NCBI GenBank assembly: GCA_033030425.1
Contig: JAUFSD010000013.1
Span: forward strand, 806,001-870,000
Source: Verpa conica
Lineage: Eukaryota > Ascomycota > Pezizomycetes > Pezizales > Morchellaceae
Length of the DNA: 64,000 nucleotides
Reading direction: 5' to 3'
Shown: positions 1 to 11,764 of the stretch, piece by piece
Layout: the number at the start of each line of letters is the position of its first letter
Numbering within the stretch: the first letter of the stretch is position 1
Notes under the pieces: generated by a model
The model's database searches: none
Seen by the model: the letters and a program-made list of their open reading frames with translations, nothing else
What the model was told of the DNA's origin: nothing
Made by a program: the position numbers and the translations under genes

Positions 1-1493
1 AATTCTTATCCGACGACGCAGACACGACTATTAACACCTCACATTAGCCCACCCATCTACCACCACCCTTTCCCATCTTCATCTTCCCCCTCTTCCCTCC
101 CCGCCTCCCCCCTTTCCCATACCACCCAAACAGCGGGAAGAAGAATCGACTTACTTATCGGCTCGCCTTCGACTGGCGAAAACCTCATATCATTGACGGT
201 CCCTCTGTGTCCTGGGAGTTTGTAAAGGAGTTTCTTCGTCTCGTTCTCCCAGACAGCGACGCTTCCGTCACCACTACCAGCACCGATTTTATCGCCTGTA
301 GGGCTCCACGCGGCTCTGATAAGGTTCTTTTCAATCCCGCTGGGAGCGCCCTCGAAGGTGTTGATTAGTCTGTTTGAGGGTGCAAAGGCACGGATGTCCC
401 ATGTTCGGACGGTACTATCCATGCTGTTTGAGAGGAGTGATTGGCCGTCTGGGGAGACTGAGAGAGATGTGACGGTGTCGGCGTGACCACGCATAGTGAA
501 TGCTACTGCACGCTTTCGGAGATCCCATGCCTGAGGTTGTGTTAGTATATATGCACAAAAGGAGAGAGCGAGAAGGGAAGGTTACCTTGATGTCATTATC
601 GATTCCTCCACTGAACAGCTCGTTGCCGGCCTCACTGATTGCTACTGCAGTGATTGGAAACTTTGTGTCCAGATAGTCAATGCACTCCTTTTGCCTCGGA
701 TCCCAGATCTGCCCTTATGTTAGCATCATTGTCTAATGCCACACGAGCATAGTAACATACCCCAATTGTACCATCGTCGCTCGCGCTGACTATCAGCTCT
801 GGCCCCCGCCGCGTAATGTCTAACGCGTTCACGACGTCCTCGTGGCCTACGTATCTCCTAATCCTAGTACCATTTTCGACATCCCAAGAGGCGAGCATGG
901 CATCTGTTGACGCGGAGAAAATGATGGCCGAGTCGCGAGACCATTGTAGGTCGAGAACAGCACCTTTGTGTCCAGACAGTGAAAGGTAATTCGGACAGTC
1001 ACCATATGTTTTCCAGACCACTGCGAGGTGTTAGTCCGACCATCGGGAGGGGAGAGGGAGAGGGAGAAACATACGGATTGACCTGTCAAAGGACCCTGAT
1101 GCAATATTCTGACCCGTTGGATCAAACCGTACCGCGAATACCTCCTTCTATAACACCGTTAACGCCTCTCCCTCTCCCCCTTCCTCTCTCCAGTATGCAA
1201 AGACTACCTACCGAGTGTCCGGTCAACTCCATAATTGGAGCTTGTAACGCCGACGTCCTAGGAACCTAATCGACCCTTACATCAGCCAAAATAAAATAAA
1301 ATAAAAACCCACCAGCAACACCCTCTCTCGTCTAGATAAACCGTACCGCCTGTATGAGCGCGCCATTACTCGCCGAGATCCCAACGATCGAAACCGCTGA
1401 CGAAGGACCTCCCTCTGTCACGGGTGTTTTTGTCCTCTTGACGAGCTGGTTCGTCCCGAACGCTTCGGGTGCTTTGCGCTTATCTGAGGCCAT
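1..1493 (-). CDS. SNRNP40: U5 snRNP 40 kDa WD40 protein (partial, 3' end outside window)
   Basis: WD40 beta-propeller subunit of the U5 snRNP, acting in the nucleus in pre-mRNA splicing. Exons on the minus strand: 1493-1347, 1265-1212, 1147-1075, 1020-761, 708-586, 530-155, 27 to beyond position 1; all junctions keep frame, giving 353 residues so far. The ATG at 1493 opens a short basic leader (MASDKRKAPEAFG), followed by the family hallmark LQAPIMELTGH. The WD repeats include SGSFDRSI, SASTDAML, SASDDGTIG, SGGIDNDIKAWDLR and LSNSMDSTVRTWDIR, closely matching animal SNRNP40, and the last visible residues (IIVSASSDKN) are in the final blade. The gene is cut by the window edge, probably within about 10 codons of its stop. 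Intron 1 is read through to a stop within five codons, which supports the splice model. Confidence in identity is high. Confidence 0.93.
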
Positions 1494-3025
1494 CGTGGGA
1501 TTCTCGTAATCTTGGGAAGGTGGGTAGGAGTGGGTGGGTGGGTGGGTTGGTTTATTTTTCTTTGCTCAATACGTCGCGTGCGGGAGGGAGCTTGGCGGGT
1601 TGGTAGTTGAAGATTCGGAGGTTGGATTTCCCCAATGCGGCTCTGACAAAGATGGAAAGCACCTCGCCCACCCCCTAAAGTGCTACAAGTGGTAGGGGTT
1701 TGAGAATCCACAGGTAGGTTTTCAAGAGCATGGGGGCTTGACACTTCTCTACTGTAAACTGTCTACTGCTAGGAGAGGGAGAATGCTTTATTTAATTGGG
1801 CGCGGGCACAACAAACACGGAGGGGGGGGGACGGTCACGGGTAGAAAAAAAAGTAATATTCGCATCACGGCCCTCTTTCTCATGCCTCACAAAAGACAAC
1901 ATACAACAGAAAAACTGGAAAAATAAAATAAAAACGCAGCTTGTAAAAAAAGAAAAGAAAGGGGAGAAAAGTTTGATGGTTGTCCTTATAGACAAAACCC
2001 GTTTACAATATAAAAAAAATAAAAAAGGAATAGGTAAAGAGGGAGAGGTTCTTAAACGAAGAAAGACAAGTAAAAAAAAAGAGAACTATAAATAATTAAC
2101 AAGAAATTTTCCTTCATGGATCCACGCATTGAAGGGGGTGTTTTTCATAAAAGGAAAAGGTATCGAAGGAAAGTATAGCCAGCAAGAATAAAGTAGTGAC
2201 GAGCTTTTTATAGGGCCATTAGCCAGAGGGAAAGAGAATGAGAAGTTAAGCAAGCAGAATAAGGGAAAAAAGGAGAATCAAACCCCCCCCCCCAATACAC
2301 ACCAGCCAGTCTTCCCCCCCGACCGGAAAAAATAGCCACCTAGGAAAAGAATAAGGACGTCTCGCCAGAATTCCATATAATGGAAAGAGAGATATGACCA
2401 GAGGGAGTCACCCTCCCAAGCCATGTGTGAATAAGATAGAGGTAGAGGATTCAAAAAGCAATATCAAAAAAAGGTCGACTCGCAAACGCACTGATTAAAT
2501 AAACACAACAGAAAGAAACTCAGTAAACCAAAAATAACACACATGACAAAAAAAAAGTCCACACAAGTCTCCAAAAAAGAGAGAAACAAAATCAGTCCTC
2601 CGTCCCTCCTCCCAATCCATCCATCAATCCTCCCATTTTTTTCCTCCCTCGAGAACCCCGGTCATTCCAATTGCAATAAGTACCATCCATCACTCTTCCT
2701 CCTACACGCTTCGTGATCACGTGCTTCCCATATAGATATTTCCACCCCATTACTCGAGTACAAGAGGGTAAGGGAAAACAAACAGAACAATGACAGACGT
2801 CATGTCGAGAATAAACATCGAAACAAAAACGCCGTCATTCGCCGTTATAATAATAATAATAATAAATGAAAATGAAAACTTGGAGGAGGTTGAGTTGAAT
2901 CAATACGAGAATAAAAAAAAGGGGGCAAAAGGAAAGAAACCCCCCAAACACCACAACGCTGACTCCATAGATGAAATAGTACAACCACGAGAATCACTCA
3001 CTCCAGATTACAAATCATCATCTGA
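1494..3025. other. Intergenic: U5-40K promoter side and somA 3' flank
   Basis: No gene is supported here. The part next to 1493 is the upstream region of the U5-40K gene and has a GGTGGG-rich tract at about 1519-1540. The middle (about 1830-2100) is strongly A-rich on the plus strand. A C run lies at 2282-2292 and an AAT microsatellite at about 2848-2865. The right side is the presumed 3' untranslated region of somA. Several short open frames exist, but they are low-complexity lysine/asparagine sequence without homology features. Confidence 0.6.
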
Positions 3026-5988
3026 TCATGAATCACCAGCAGATGCTTCTACGGTATCTGTTGCCCATTGCCCTATTCCATCAAACCCTGCAAGCCCGCT
3101 TCCGCTATCCTCAGTATTTAGGAACGAATCAAAATCAAAGGTATCCAGAAGGCCATCCCCTGCATTATCTGAGAAATCCCCGAAATTAAGACTGATATCA
3201 GCTTCTCCTCCCATCGAGAATCCCGCCCCCACATCAGTGGGACCTGGGACAGGAGCCGGAGGTGCGGCATGTGCGGGATTGGGAGTCGGCTGCTGAGTCG
3301 GCTGGCCTGCGGTATTCTGTCCTGGCGCAAAACTAACTGGTCGTGCGTTCTGTGAGAAGGAGGATTGATGCTGAGGCGTAGTCGGTGTCGGAGGTTCTGA
3401 TGATGGTGTTCCAACTGGTCCTGTAGGCTGGGGAGCTGCACCGCCATTTTTCTTATTTGGCCGTGGCTGTTTAGAATTAGCTCGAATAGAAAAAAGCACA
3501 CACAAATTGAGGACTCACCTTCTTCACATTGTCTCTTGCAGCCTTTTTCGGGTTGGCCTTGTGGCTTTGTGTTGGTGTAGGTGGCTGCTGGTTTGTAACC
3601 TGAGGTGATGAGGGCTGAGTGCGCACATTGTTCGGTGCACCTGGTGGTACAGATGGTGGTGGAGGCATTGTCTGGTGAGGTAGGCTCTGCCTAGCAGGTT
3701 GAGGGGTACCAATCTGTGCCTGAGGCTGTCCAGCTTGTGGTCCTCCAGGCTGCTGTTGGGCCTGTTGCTGGGCTTGCTGCTGGGCTTGCTGCTGGGCGGC
3801 CTGTTGCGCTGCTTGTTGAGCTTGGGCCTGTTGCATCTGCATCTGCTGCTGCTGCTGCTGCTGCTGCTGGACCTGTTGTTGCTGCTGCCATATAGGACCT
3901 CCACGACCTGCCTGCTGTGCTGCACGTAGATTGACATTCATTTGGTTCATCTCACCTTGAGTCATTTGGCCGGCAAAGTTTGGATGAGAGCTAGGTGGAC
4001 GCATCATCGCCGCACCGTTAGGCGCACCTCCGGGGTTTGCGTTACCCATTATGCCCAAGGAGTTCTTCATATCATTATACATCATATCCTGTTGGGCCCC
4101 TTGAGGAATCTGACCATTGAAGCCACCCATGGCAGCTGGTGAGTTTCGCTGTTGAACATGACCAGGCATCTGACCATCTGGCATTGGTGAGCCCGGACCA
4201 ACTTGATTTGGCATCTTTGGTGTCCCTGTCATCTTCGGATTACCAGGAGGTTGTGGCGAAGGTGCAGCTCGACTACTTGGGGACATGCTCTGTGAGAATC
4301 CTTGCTCCATCCGACGTTGCCCATCACCACCATGATGTTGAAGACTGTCTTGCTCAGCACGAGCCATTGCTAGCCGCTTCTTATTCTGCTGCTCAAGTAA
4401 CATCAACTGCATCTGATAATCTTGCAGGGCATGGTTTCCAGTGCCAGCGCCCATACCACCAGCCCGCATACCACCAGGTGTTGTGGCATAGAAGTCACTC
4501 ATACCTAATGGAGCACCTTCGGAGGTCTGGGGCATCATGGGAGAGCCATGGGCCGACTGGTTCTGCTGAGCATTAGGCATACCTTTCGGTACAGGTCCAC
4601 CTTGCAGGGCTGACACTGCTCTACCGGCATGCGCAGCCAAATTCTGAGCATAGAGCTGAATAGACTTTTGTTGGGTTATTGGGTTCTGACCTTGAAAGGC
4701 CTGGAACTGCTGTGGAGTCAATCGATTTGGATCAATTCCGTTGGCCATGAGCAACTGATGTGCCTGAGATGCAGAAGCAGCGCTCTGTGGAGCACCTTGA
4801 GGCGCACCTCGCCCATTCCCTACCTCTTGGTATTGTCCGTTTTCTAACCGTAGCCTCTTTCCGTTTGGTGAACCGGCATTGTGCCCAGGAGCTGGGGACT
4901 GAGGTCGTGGCTGCTGTCCATTCATATCGTTAACCTCACCATTCTCGCGCTGCATTGCAGCCTGGACCATCATGTGTTGCTGTGTCTTGAGACCAGCAAT
5001 TTGCAAAGGCGTCCTGTATTAGGAAAATATATTTGTCAGCAGTTGAACAAAGAATGAATAACACCATCGATAGTAAACAATGTCTACTAAAGCTAGAGCT
5101 ATTCAGAGACGTAAGAAAAAGGCTGTTTACAACTTTCTGTTGTTGTTCAGCATTGCAGTCCTTGCTAATAGGTTTTTGTGCTGCATGCTCATCTCGCCGC
5201 CCCCAGCACCGTCTTGGACGTTCATCGCGCCGTTAGGGATTCCCGACTGCATCTGCATCATCTGGTTTCGATATTGCGGATTGTTCATATTCATCAATTG
5301 ACTGGGAACTTGGCCTGTCATCAGCGCGTGTTGTTGTTGAGGGTTCATCTGACGAAGTATCTGTTCTTGCCTAAATCTTTGTGTTGCCTGCAGAAATAAA
5401 TTAGTAAATAAACGCCACTTGACACCATCATCGTCGATGCTATTGCAAAGACAAATACGACGAAAGATCTAAAAGAATGCTTACCTGTGTCTGAGTAACA
5501 TATGCTGCAGCTGCATTTGTACTCTTTACAGCACCATTTCTGGCCCCAAAAATATCCCAAAATAGACACCACCAGTCAAACAGAAACGAGCCCTGAGGGC
5601 AGTCGGCTGGAACTTTCGGTAGGGGCAAATCGTCTGCTCGTCCTTTATTCGGGTCATCTGGATCCTCATTTTTTCGCTGACTCGGGCCCTCACCAGTATC
5701 CATCGCGTTATCGTCAACACCATTCACGGTGTTGCCATCAGAGTCGTGTTTTTGCGCCCGACGCGACGGGCTGTTTCGTCGGCTATTTGGCACTGTTTGC
5801 AATTCGGCCTCTGAGTATAGTGACCGCGCACACTCTATCATGCCATTCTTGAGAAAATAGTCGTAAATATATGTGTTAAGCAATGACTTGTCACTGCTCG
5901 ATGGGGGTCCGCGAGGACCAGCTCCATTGTTCATGTTCATATTCATGCCGGCGGGAGCGCCCCCGATGGCACCCATACCCATACTCAT
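3026..5988 (-). CDS. somA: Flo8/SomA-type LisH transcriptional regulator
   Basis: Nuclear regulator of adhesion, morphogenesis and asexual development in the Flo8/SomA family, which works with PKA signalling. Exons: 5988-5485, 5387-5131, 5013-3519, 3466-3026; 898 residues. A Gly/Met/Asn-rich start is followed by a LisH motif at residues about 36-62 (LLNTYIYDYFLKNGMIECAR). Then comes the conserved tryptophan-rich block FLFDWWCLFWDIFGARN, which defines the LUFS-type region shared with plant LEUNIG and animal SSBP. The remaining ~700 residues are Gln/Pro/Met/Asn-rich with a poly-Q tract, ending in an acidic Phe/Asp-rich tail (FGDFSDNAGDGLLDTFDFD) that looks like an activation domain. The second intron has two in-frame donors 3 nt apart (GTTGTA and GTAAAC); I used the latter. 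The start lies directly before the conserved N terminus. Symbol follows the Aspergillus name. Confidence 0.88.
3690..3930 (-). repeat. Glutamine-coding CAG/CTG-rich tract in somA
   Basis: Nine uninterrupted CTG triplets (3843-3869; CAG on the coding strand) sit in a wider Gln/Ala repeat. It encodes poly-Q followed by QAQQAAQQ-type repeats. Such tracts vary in length between strains in Flo8-like regulators (family knowledge); variability here is not shown. Confidence 0.85.
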
Positions 5989-8514
5989 GGTGAAGGGATA
6001 AGGGTAGAAACTTCAAATTTACCGTGATTGATGTTGTTAGCAGGTACTCTCAATAGTGGAATATGGTTTGGTGTGATTTATGGATGCTGGTGCTCCCGTT
6101 GCTGTTGTTAGGGGAAGAGGCGAAATCTCTCGGTCGCGATGGCGATGGCAACAAGGTTCGATCAGCCACACTTTTTCTTGGAGGGGGGCGAGCAAGCGGC
6201 AAACGACGTGAAGACAACGGCGGCAACAGGGAATAGCAACGCTGCACGCGAGAAAGATGCTGCTTTGGATATGTAGAGAAAAAACCAGTAATAGCAAGAA
6301 AAAAGAGAGAGAAAAGGCAATGGTGTTGTATATAGCGAGAGTGTGATTTACGCGAGGGAAACAATGAGAAAGCGAGGGAAATGCAGGGACTACTGGTAGG
6401 GGGGTGGTTGTATTCCAGTGAGCTTTGGTTGTGGCCAGAGATAGAGGCTGGGGAGGCGGTTGTTGTGGAGGTTATGGGGGTGAGTGCTGGGTAAGCGAGG
6501 AGTTGTGAGGCAGCAAGAGGCTGCTGCGGGCAAGAGCGGACGCTGCGGGCGAGAGCGGATGCTAGCGCTAGGCTATAAAGTGGGTATATTCAGTACCGGT
6601 ACTGCTCACTGCTTGTTGCTCGCTGCTGTAGCAATAGTAGCTGCCCTGCGAACGCTTGAGGGACGCGAAGCGCGAGGAGGGACGGTGGTGACCGGAAGAA
6701 ATGATCGCCAGGGCAAGCAGTGCGGGAAAAAGACACCTGGGCTAGGTTGGGTCGGGAGGTATAAAAGGGTGCGTCGGGCAGCAGCGGGGGTGGAGTGGAG
6801 GGGAGGGGGAGGGGGAGGGGAGGGAGGGGAGGGGGGAAGGTGCTGGTGTAGTAGCAGTAGCAGTAGTAGTAGTAGTAGCGGTAGTAGCGAGTGGGTTGGC
6901 CGGAGGGGGGAAAACCTCTCAGAGATGCTGGTTACTACTGACTGACTAGAGCCCGTTGCTGCTACCCAAAGCTGCTGCTGCGCTGGAAGTGAGCAAGTGG
7001 CCTGGTAACGAACGGAACAGTCTGAGAAAAATGCCGGTTCAGACCTTCTCGGTGTATGTATGTATGTATGTAGCAGGCAGCCAGATTATAGAAGTAAAGA
7101 TAATTTCCCTGTAATCTCTTGGTGTGATATGGTATGAGACGTCGTGTGAAGCTCAGTTCAACTCTGCTCCCCCAAGACAAGAAAGTAAAAGGGTAAGAAT
7201 GAGCAGTCGTCTTCGATGGTATCTCTGGATATCCAGCTCTTCACTTCTCTTGTGGGGCTTCTCTGCTCTGCTCTTCTCGGTTCGTTCAACAATAACGACA
7301 ACGCAGACACGACACGGAGCCGGGGAAGAAAATGATGAAGTTGGTCGCAGCAGGCAAGCACTCTGGCAAGCAAGCAGTACCAGCAGGTTGTCGAGCAGGA
7401 GGCAGGGCGGGCGGGCGGGCGTGGTGGGAGGGACTGGCAACGCAGTACTAAGATGGGTGTGGCGTGGGTTAGGGTTCAGCGGTATTTTTTTTGTGTGGGA
7501 GCGAAAATTAAAATTCGGGTGGTGGGGATCGAAAGTGATCAGGGAAATAAGGGATGAATAACGAAACTGGTTCTAGCATCAATTACGGAAGGATTTCACT
7601 GCGATAATTGGGTCAATGGGCATTGAATTGTTGAAGAGCCTCAGCGGCCTGTTCTACTTTGACACGAACATTAATTCTCCGGCCGAAAGAGAAGGTACCG
7701 GTGATATCTACAAGGAGTTTGGGAGATCTATGGGGAAAGAAGGGGTGGGTGGATAAGAGTACTGAGCGATGTGCGCCGTGCAGAAGATGCGCACGCAGAA
7801 GGAAGATCTTCTCCGTCAGTTTTTCCCACGGTTTCTTCGCTTCACTTTAGGATGGGATTGGTATGGCTGCGCGTTGTTTTCGCCGGTACGCGTGCTCCCT
7901 CAGTGTGAATTATACAATACCTAGAATTGCTAGAAGAGAGGGAGAGGGGAAAAAATCGCACATCTACAATCCGATTGATCATGTGCTGCTTACACATTTT
8001 CTCCTTTTTTTTTTTCTCTTTCTTTCCTTTTCAAAGCACAAGATCGAGGTGGAGAAAACAAATAACACTCTTCCGGAGATTTACTTAGATAATACCCTCA
8101 CCGCAAACCGCCTACCGAAGCTTTCGGGATCCTCAAGCCGCTAGGAAAGCGGCTATACCTTTGGTGTTGCCAATTCAATAACCCCAAATAAAATAATCAC
8201 AGGGTGAGGGTGCCGGGTCACTGTGATGTTTAGTGGGCGAGTAAGGTAGGCTCACCACCACCACGAGACTTCTCAGTGATGACATGGCTGCCTCGCATAG
8301 CCCCACGCCAATAGCAAGGCATTCAGAACGAAGGTCAAGAAAAAAACGGAAATAGAAATGCGGTATAGTCCAATGACTCTAATAAGGCATCCCACTACTA
8401 GCAGTCAATGGCCTTGTAGATACTGTTAGCTTCTCTCTAAGTATTTTTTGCTGCTGAATAAGTAATTCTTGAGCAGCAGCCCAATCATGCTAATATTTCT
8501 ACAGTGGGCCTCCC
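5989..8514. other. somA leader/promoter and BET3 3' flank, low complexity
   Basis: No protein gene is supported. The 1.2 kb upstream of somA is biased and repetitive: a G-rich purine tract at about 6780-6840, a GTA/AGT microsatellite at about 6846-6882, a GTAT run at about 7050-7070 and a GGGC run at about 7407-7420. On the somA strand two sizeable upstream open frames start at 6364 and 6297, and end before the somA ATG. Positions 8000-8030 are T-rich. The right end is the 3' side of BET3. Confidence 0.55.
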
Positions 8515-9638
8515 TCAGTCTTCACCTGGAGGCAGTTCATCATCGATAATCCTAACAAGTGTGACTCTCATCTCAGTCAACTCGTTACCCCGTAAAACAT
8601 CGCTCACAAAATGCGCGTCGACCTGCATTTGTACCTGTTTCTCTCACGAACCGCCGTTATCCATGTCGGGAGTCAGCCTACTGTTACCTCGTTGCTTGTA
8701 TTTGAGCCGCAACCTTATCTCGTGAAAGGTGCAAGAAGGAAAAAGAAAGTAAAGAAGCGAAAAAAAGCCACCGGTCGCAAGTCCTTCACACCTGCCTAGC
8801 AGAGCTGTCTTCTGCCACCTTCACGGCAGACGACCACCCACAGAGTAAAAACCGAAACAGAAAGCAGGGATTACTGACCATTTCCAATGAGCCTCGTAGG
8901 ACCCCACATAGAAGATTAGAATACCAGAGTTCATTCTGCGCCCTTCCATCATCGGGCAACTCGACGAAATCCGCTAGTGGGTTCTCCTCAAAAGTAAGAG
9001 AAAACTGTTTACCGTCTGTAGTCCAATTTGTTACGGTCGGGGTGATGTTTAGGAATACTTTAAATCCGATCTGCGCATCGCCACGTAGCGAATTGTCAGC
9101 AAAGCTTTGTAAAGACAAAAGCGTGACCATAACCCGGAGACCGACGGAGCTGCTTTATTCCGAGTACCTAGATTACGAAAGATAACGTTCCAAAAGACTG
9201 TAACCCAGTGCTTACAGACCTTTGAGATAGTTTCAGCGGTTTCTCTGAAGTTTGCACACTTCCCCATATTTGTCTTTGCAAGAAAATCTTCGATTAATCG
9301 TAGCCCAATATTATAGCCCATCTTCTCAAGCTGCTTATTAACTTCGAGGTAATCGCCCTCATAGTCCTTACACAGTTGAGCAACGATTGATCCGTATGTC
9401 AAGGTGACCAGCTCCGCATTCTATATAGCGGAATTAGTACAGAATGAACCAAGTGATAAATTACCCACTTGTGGGAGGGAGGTGAGGGGTGAATGAGCAA
9501 ACGGACCACTTTGTCGATGCGAGTCTTCCATACTCTGACGAAACTCGTCAGCTTTATTTTTTCTCTCCCCCGGCAGAAGCGAGCTTTCGAGGGGCTTGCT
9601 TACTCTTCGCCGATACGGGCAGCTTTGTTCGCTGACAT
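8515..9638 (-). CDS. BET3: TRAPP complex subunit Bet3 (TRAPPC3)
   Basis: Core subunit of the TRAPP tethering complexes, which act as Rab GTPase exchange factors in ER-Golgi traffic. Exons: 9638-9604, 9534-9507, 9420-9220, 9070-8879, 8634-8515; 191 residues, the usual Bet3 length. The start MSANKAARIGEE joins across a 69-nt intron to VWKTRIDKVNAELVTLTYGS. Then come the family signature MGYNIGLRLIEDFLAKTNMG, the block NITPTVTNWTTDGKQFSL, and the C terminus LTEMRVTLVRIIDDELPPGE. Three of the four donors have a C at intron position 3 (GTCCGT, GTCTGT, GTCAGT), which is unusual, but each gives the conserved protein join. The two short 5' exons (35 and 28 nt) are missed by any single-frame reading. 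The conserved palmitoylated Cys of Bet3 is present as MGKCANFRETAE. Confidence 0.92.
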
Positions 9639-11186
9639 TGGGATTACGTATGTCCTCGTCAGTGAGGAGAGATGGTGGGGATGGAGATGTCTTGAGCTTC
9701 GTTATCGGATGCGGTTGAAGGAGCTTTGCTTAGGTCGGATTCAAGAGGTGGGAATCCAACTGTTGTTCCAGACTCTAGTGGCGCTGTGAACTGCCAAGAC
9801 TGTCAAGGGTCGCCAAGCCCGTGTATTTGTCGGGGCTGTCCTTCCCGTTCAGTCCTCCCTGAAATAACCGCAGGCACCCTGTTACCTATAAAGAGAACAT
9901 TAGGGCATGTAATTAATACCAATGATAGCTGCATTTATGCTGGGGACTATTTCAAGAGGGTATCAATTGCTGTTTATATCATATTACTCGATGTGTAATA
10001 CTTAGGGGTTGGGCCTCATCTAGAGGACTAGCTGCACATGGATTACCGTGACCCTTTAGAAATACCCAGCGTAGAAAGACGGTGATAAATAAATTTAATC
10101 ATAGCGTTAGACCTTACAAAAAAGGTAGATCCCCAAATGTAGATCCTCAAGCCTGTGTCTATATATGTAGGGTATTAACCGACAATGAATCCCCTACTAT
10201 AATCCCCTATAGTAAGAATGTAAGGCTGCAACGTGTGTTAAAGAGGGTAAATTTCTTTCTATACATGTATTCCACAAATTTTATTTATAGTCTATAGAAA
10301 CCTAGCCTATTATATCCACAAGATCATAAACAACGAACGATACTCTCATATTTACTTATTATTTCAGCATAATTAGAATCTATAGACTTGTATTATAGCA
10401 TAGGCTCGCTCCCATCACCACCTATCACAAGAACCAGGGGTTAGCTTTCATAGGGGCAAGCTGCCATAGGGGCTGGGTACGAGACTAAATTATAGCATAC
10501 TACTACTTCTATTAATCTTAGGTGATGTTATATAAGTCTATTTCTTGTCTCATTGGCCTAACTTTATAAGATCAGGCTTGGCTTCTTATAAAGGCTAACG
10601 ACTTAAGTCTAGCGATGGCTGGGGAATATAAATTAGTATAGGTCGTATTCTTAATTTACCAAAAACTCACACAACCACGACTAAGTATCATTATAAGAAT
10701 GGGGGCTACATAATGATGGCTTTGAATAGGATTGGGGGTAACCGTAGATCAAGTTTCATAGGATCCGGTCTATTCTAACGGAGTTGGGATAAGAGTGGAA
10801 CCCTAACCCATTTCCAGGCACAAGGGTTTAACAGCTGTCCTCCAGTGAATGTCTACACCGGTGTCTCCACATGCACTTGCAAATTTAGAATATCACTCAG
10901 TATGCAGCTAGACCGAGCTTACACTCCATAGGTCTCTAATATCGCCCTTAGAAACTTTGTTCAGCTTCTCCCTATATCGGGTATCAATATCCAGACCTGA
11001 GCAAAGTAGACACGAGGAATCTTATTCGTATAAAAAAGTGTTAATTCTAGCGTATACAAAAATGAATCATGAGAAGAAATAACGAACGTTTAGACGTGAA
11101 ACCTCAATATTCTTTTCCAAATTATACCCTGGCCTCGGCAGAACGCATCTGGCAACCCCCTCGGAACACAATAAATATGCGTTCCA
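9639..11186. other. AT-rich intergenic region without genes
   Basis: BET3 upstream region (9639-9800), then about 1.2 kb of AT-rich sequence dense in TAG/TTA with no frame longer than about 90 codons and no recognisable protein motif. It resembles decayed repetitive DNA, but I could not pair terminal repeats here. The right edge is the DIB1 3' flank. Confidence 0.5.
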
Positions 11187-11764
11187 CTAGTACCGGTATC
11201 TCGTGCTATAATCCTTTGGACTGACGACGAGACCTCTCCCTTTTCTCGCGCCTTTGTAGATGGTTTCGATCTAGACACAAACAGTCAGTCAGTCATCTGG
11301 TCGGGGTTCGCAGGAGGGGGCGAAAGGATGACATACAATATCAATCAGCTCCTGCTTATCCTCCAATACCCAATTCATTTTATTATTGTTTCCGGTTCCA
11401 AAATCGCACATCATGTGTTTATTCCTAAAGAAGAACATAATTGTCAAGGGATCATAAAGTTCGTACCTATCCGACAACAACTAGTCAGTCAGTCATCACA
11501 CGGTCAGACTACCAAGGGGTGGCGGGTAGGAAAGGAGGGAGCAAACATCTTGTTAAAATCAGGAACCTCATCAATATCGCAAAGGTAGATAACTGCAAAA
11601 TTCTTGACTTTGTCTGCAATACGGTATAGCATCTCGTCTTGTCGCATACAGTCAGGATCCCAGTCACGGCCGAAGCGGATCACGACTAGACGATCATCCT
11701 CGGACATGATGGCTTGGTCGACGTGCCAGCCGGTCTTGAGATGAGGGAGGACGACGGAACCCAT
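11187..11764 (-). CDS. DIB1: U5 snRNP 15 kDa thioredoxin-like protein Dib1 (DIM1/TXNL4A)
   Basis: Essential thioredoxin-fold protein of the U4/U6.U5 tri-snRNP, required for spliceosome activation. Exons: 11764-11547, 11466-11337, 11270-11187; 143 residues (family 142-143). Conserved blocks in order: LPHLKTGWHVDQAIMSEDDR, VVIRFGRDWDPDCMRQDE, VKNFAVIYLCDIDEVPDFNK, then across intron 1 MYELYDPLTIMFFFRNKHMM, GTGNNNKMNW, and across intron 2 YKGARKGRGLVVSPKDYSTR with the final RY. The catalytic Cys pair of true thioredoxins is absent, as is normal for this family. Donors GTTTGC and GTATGT; the first acceptor follows a GACTGAC branch-like stretch. It is the second U5 snRNP protein within 12 kb. Confidence 0.95.
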
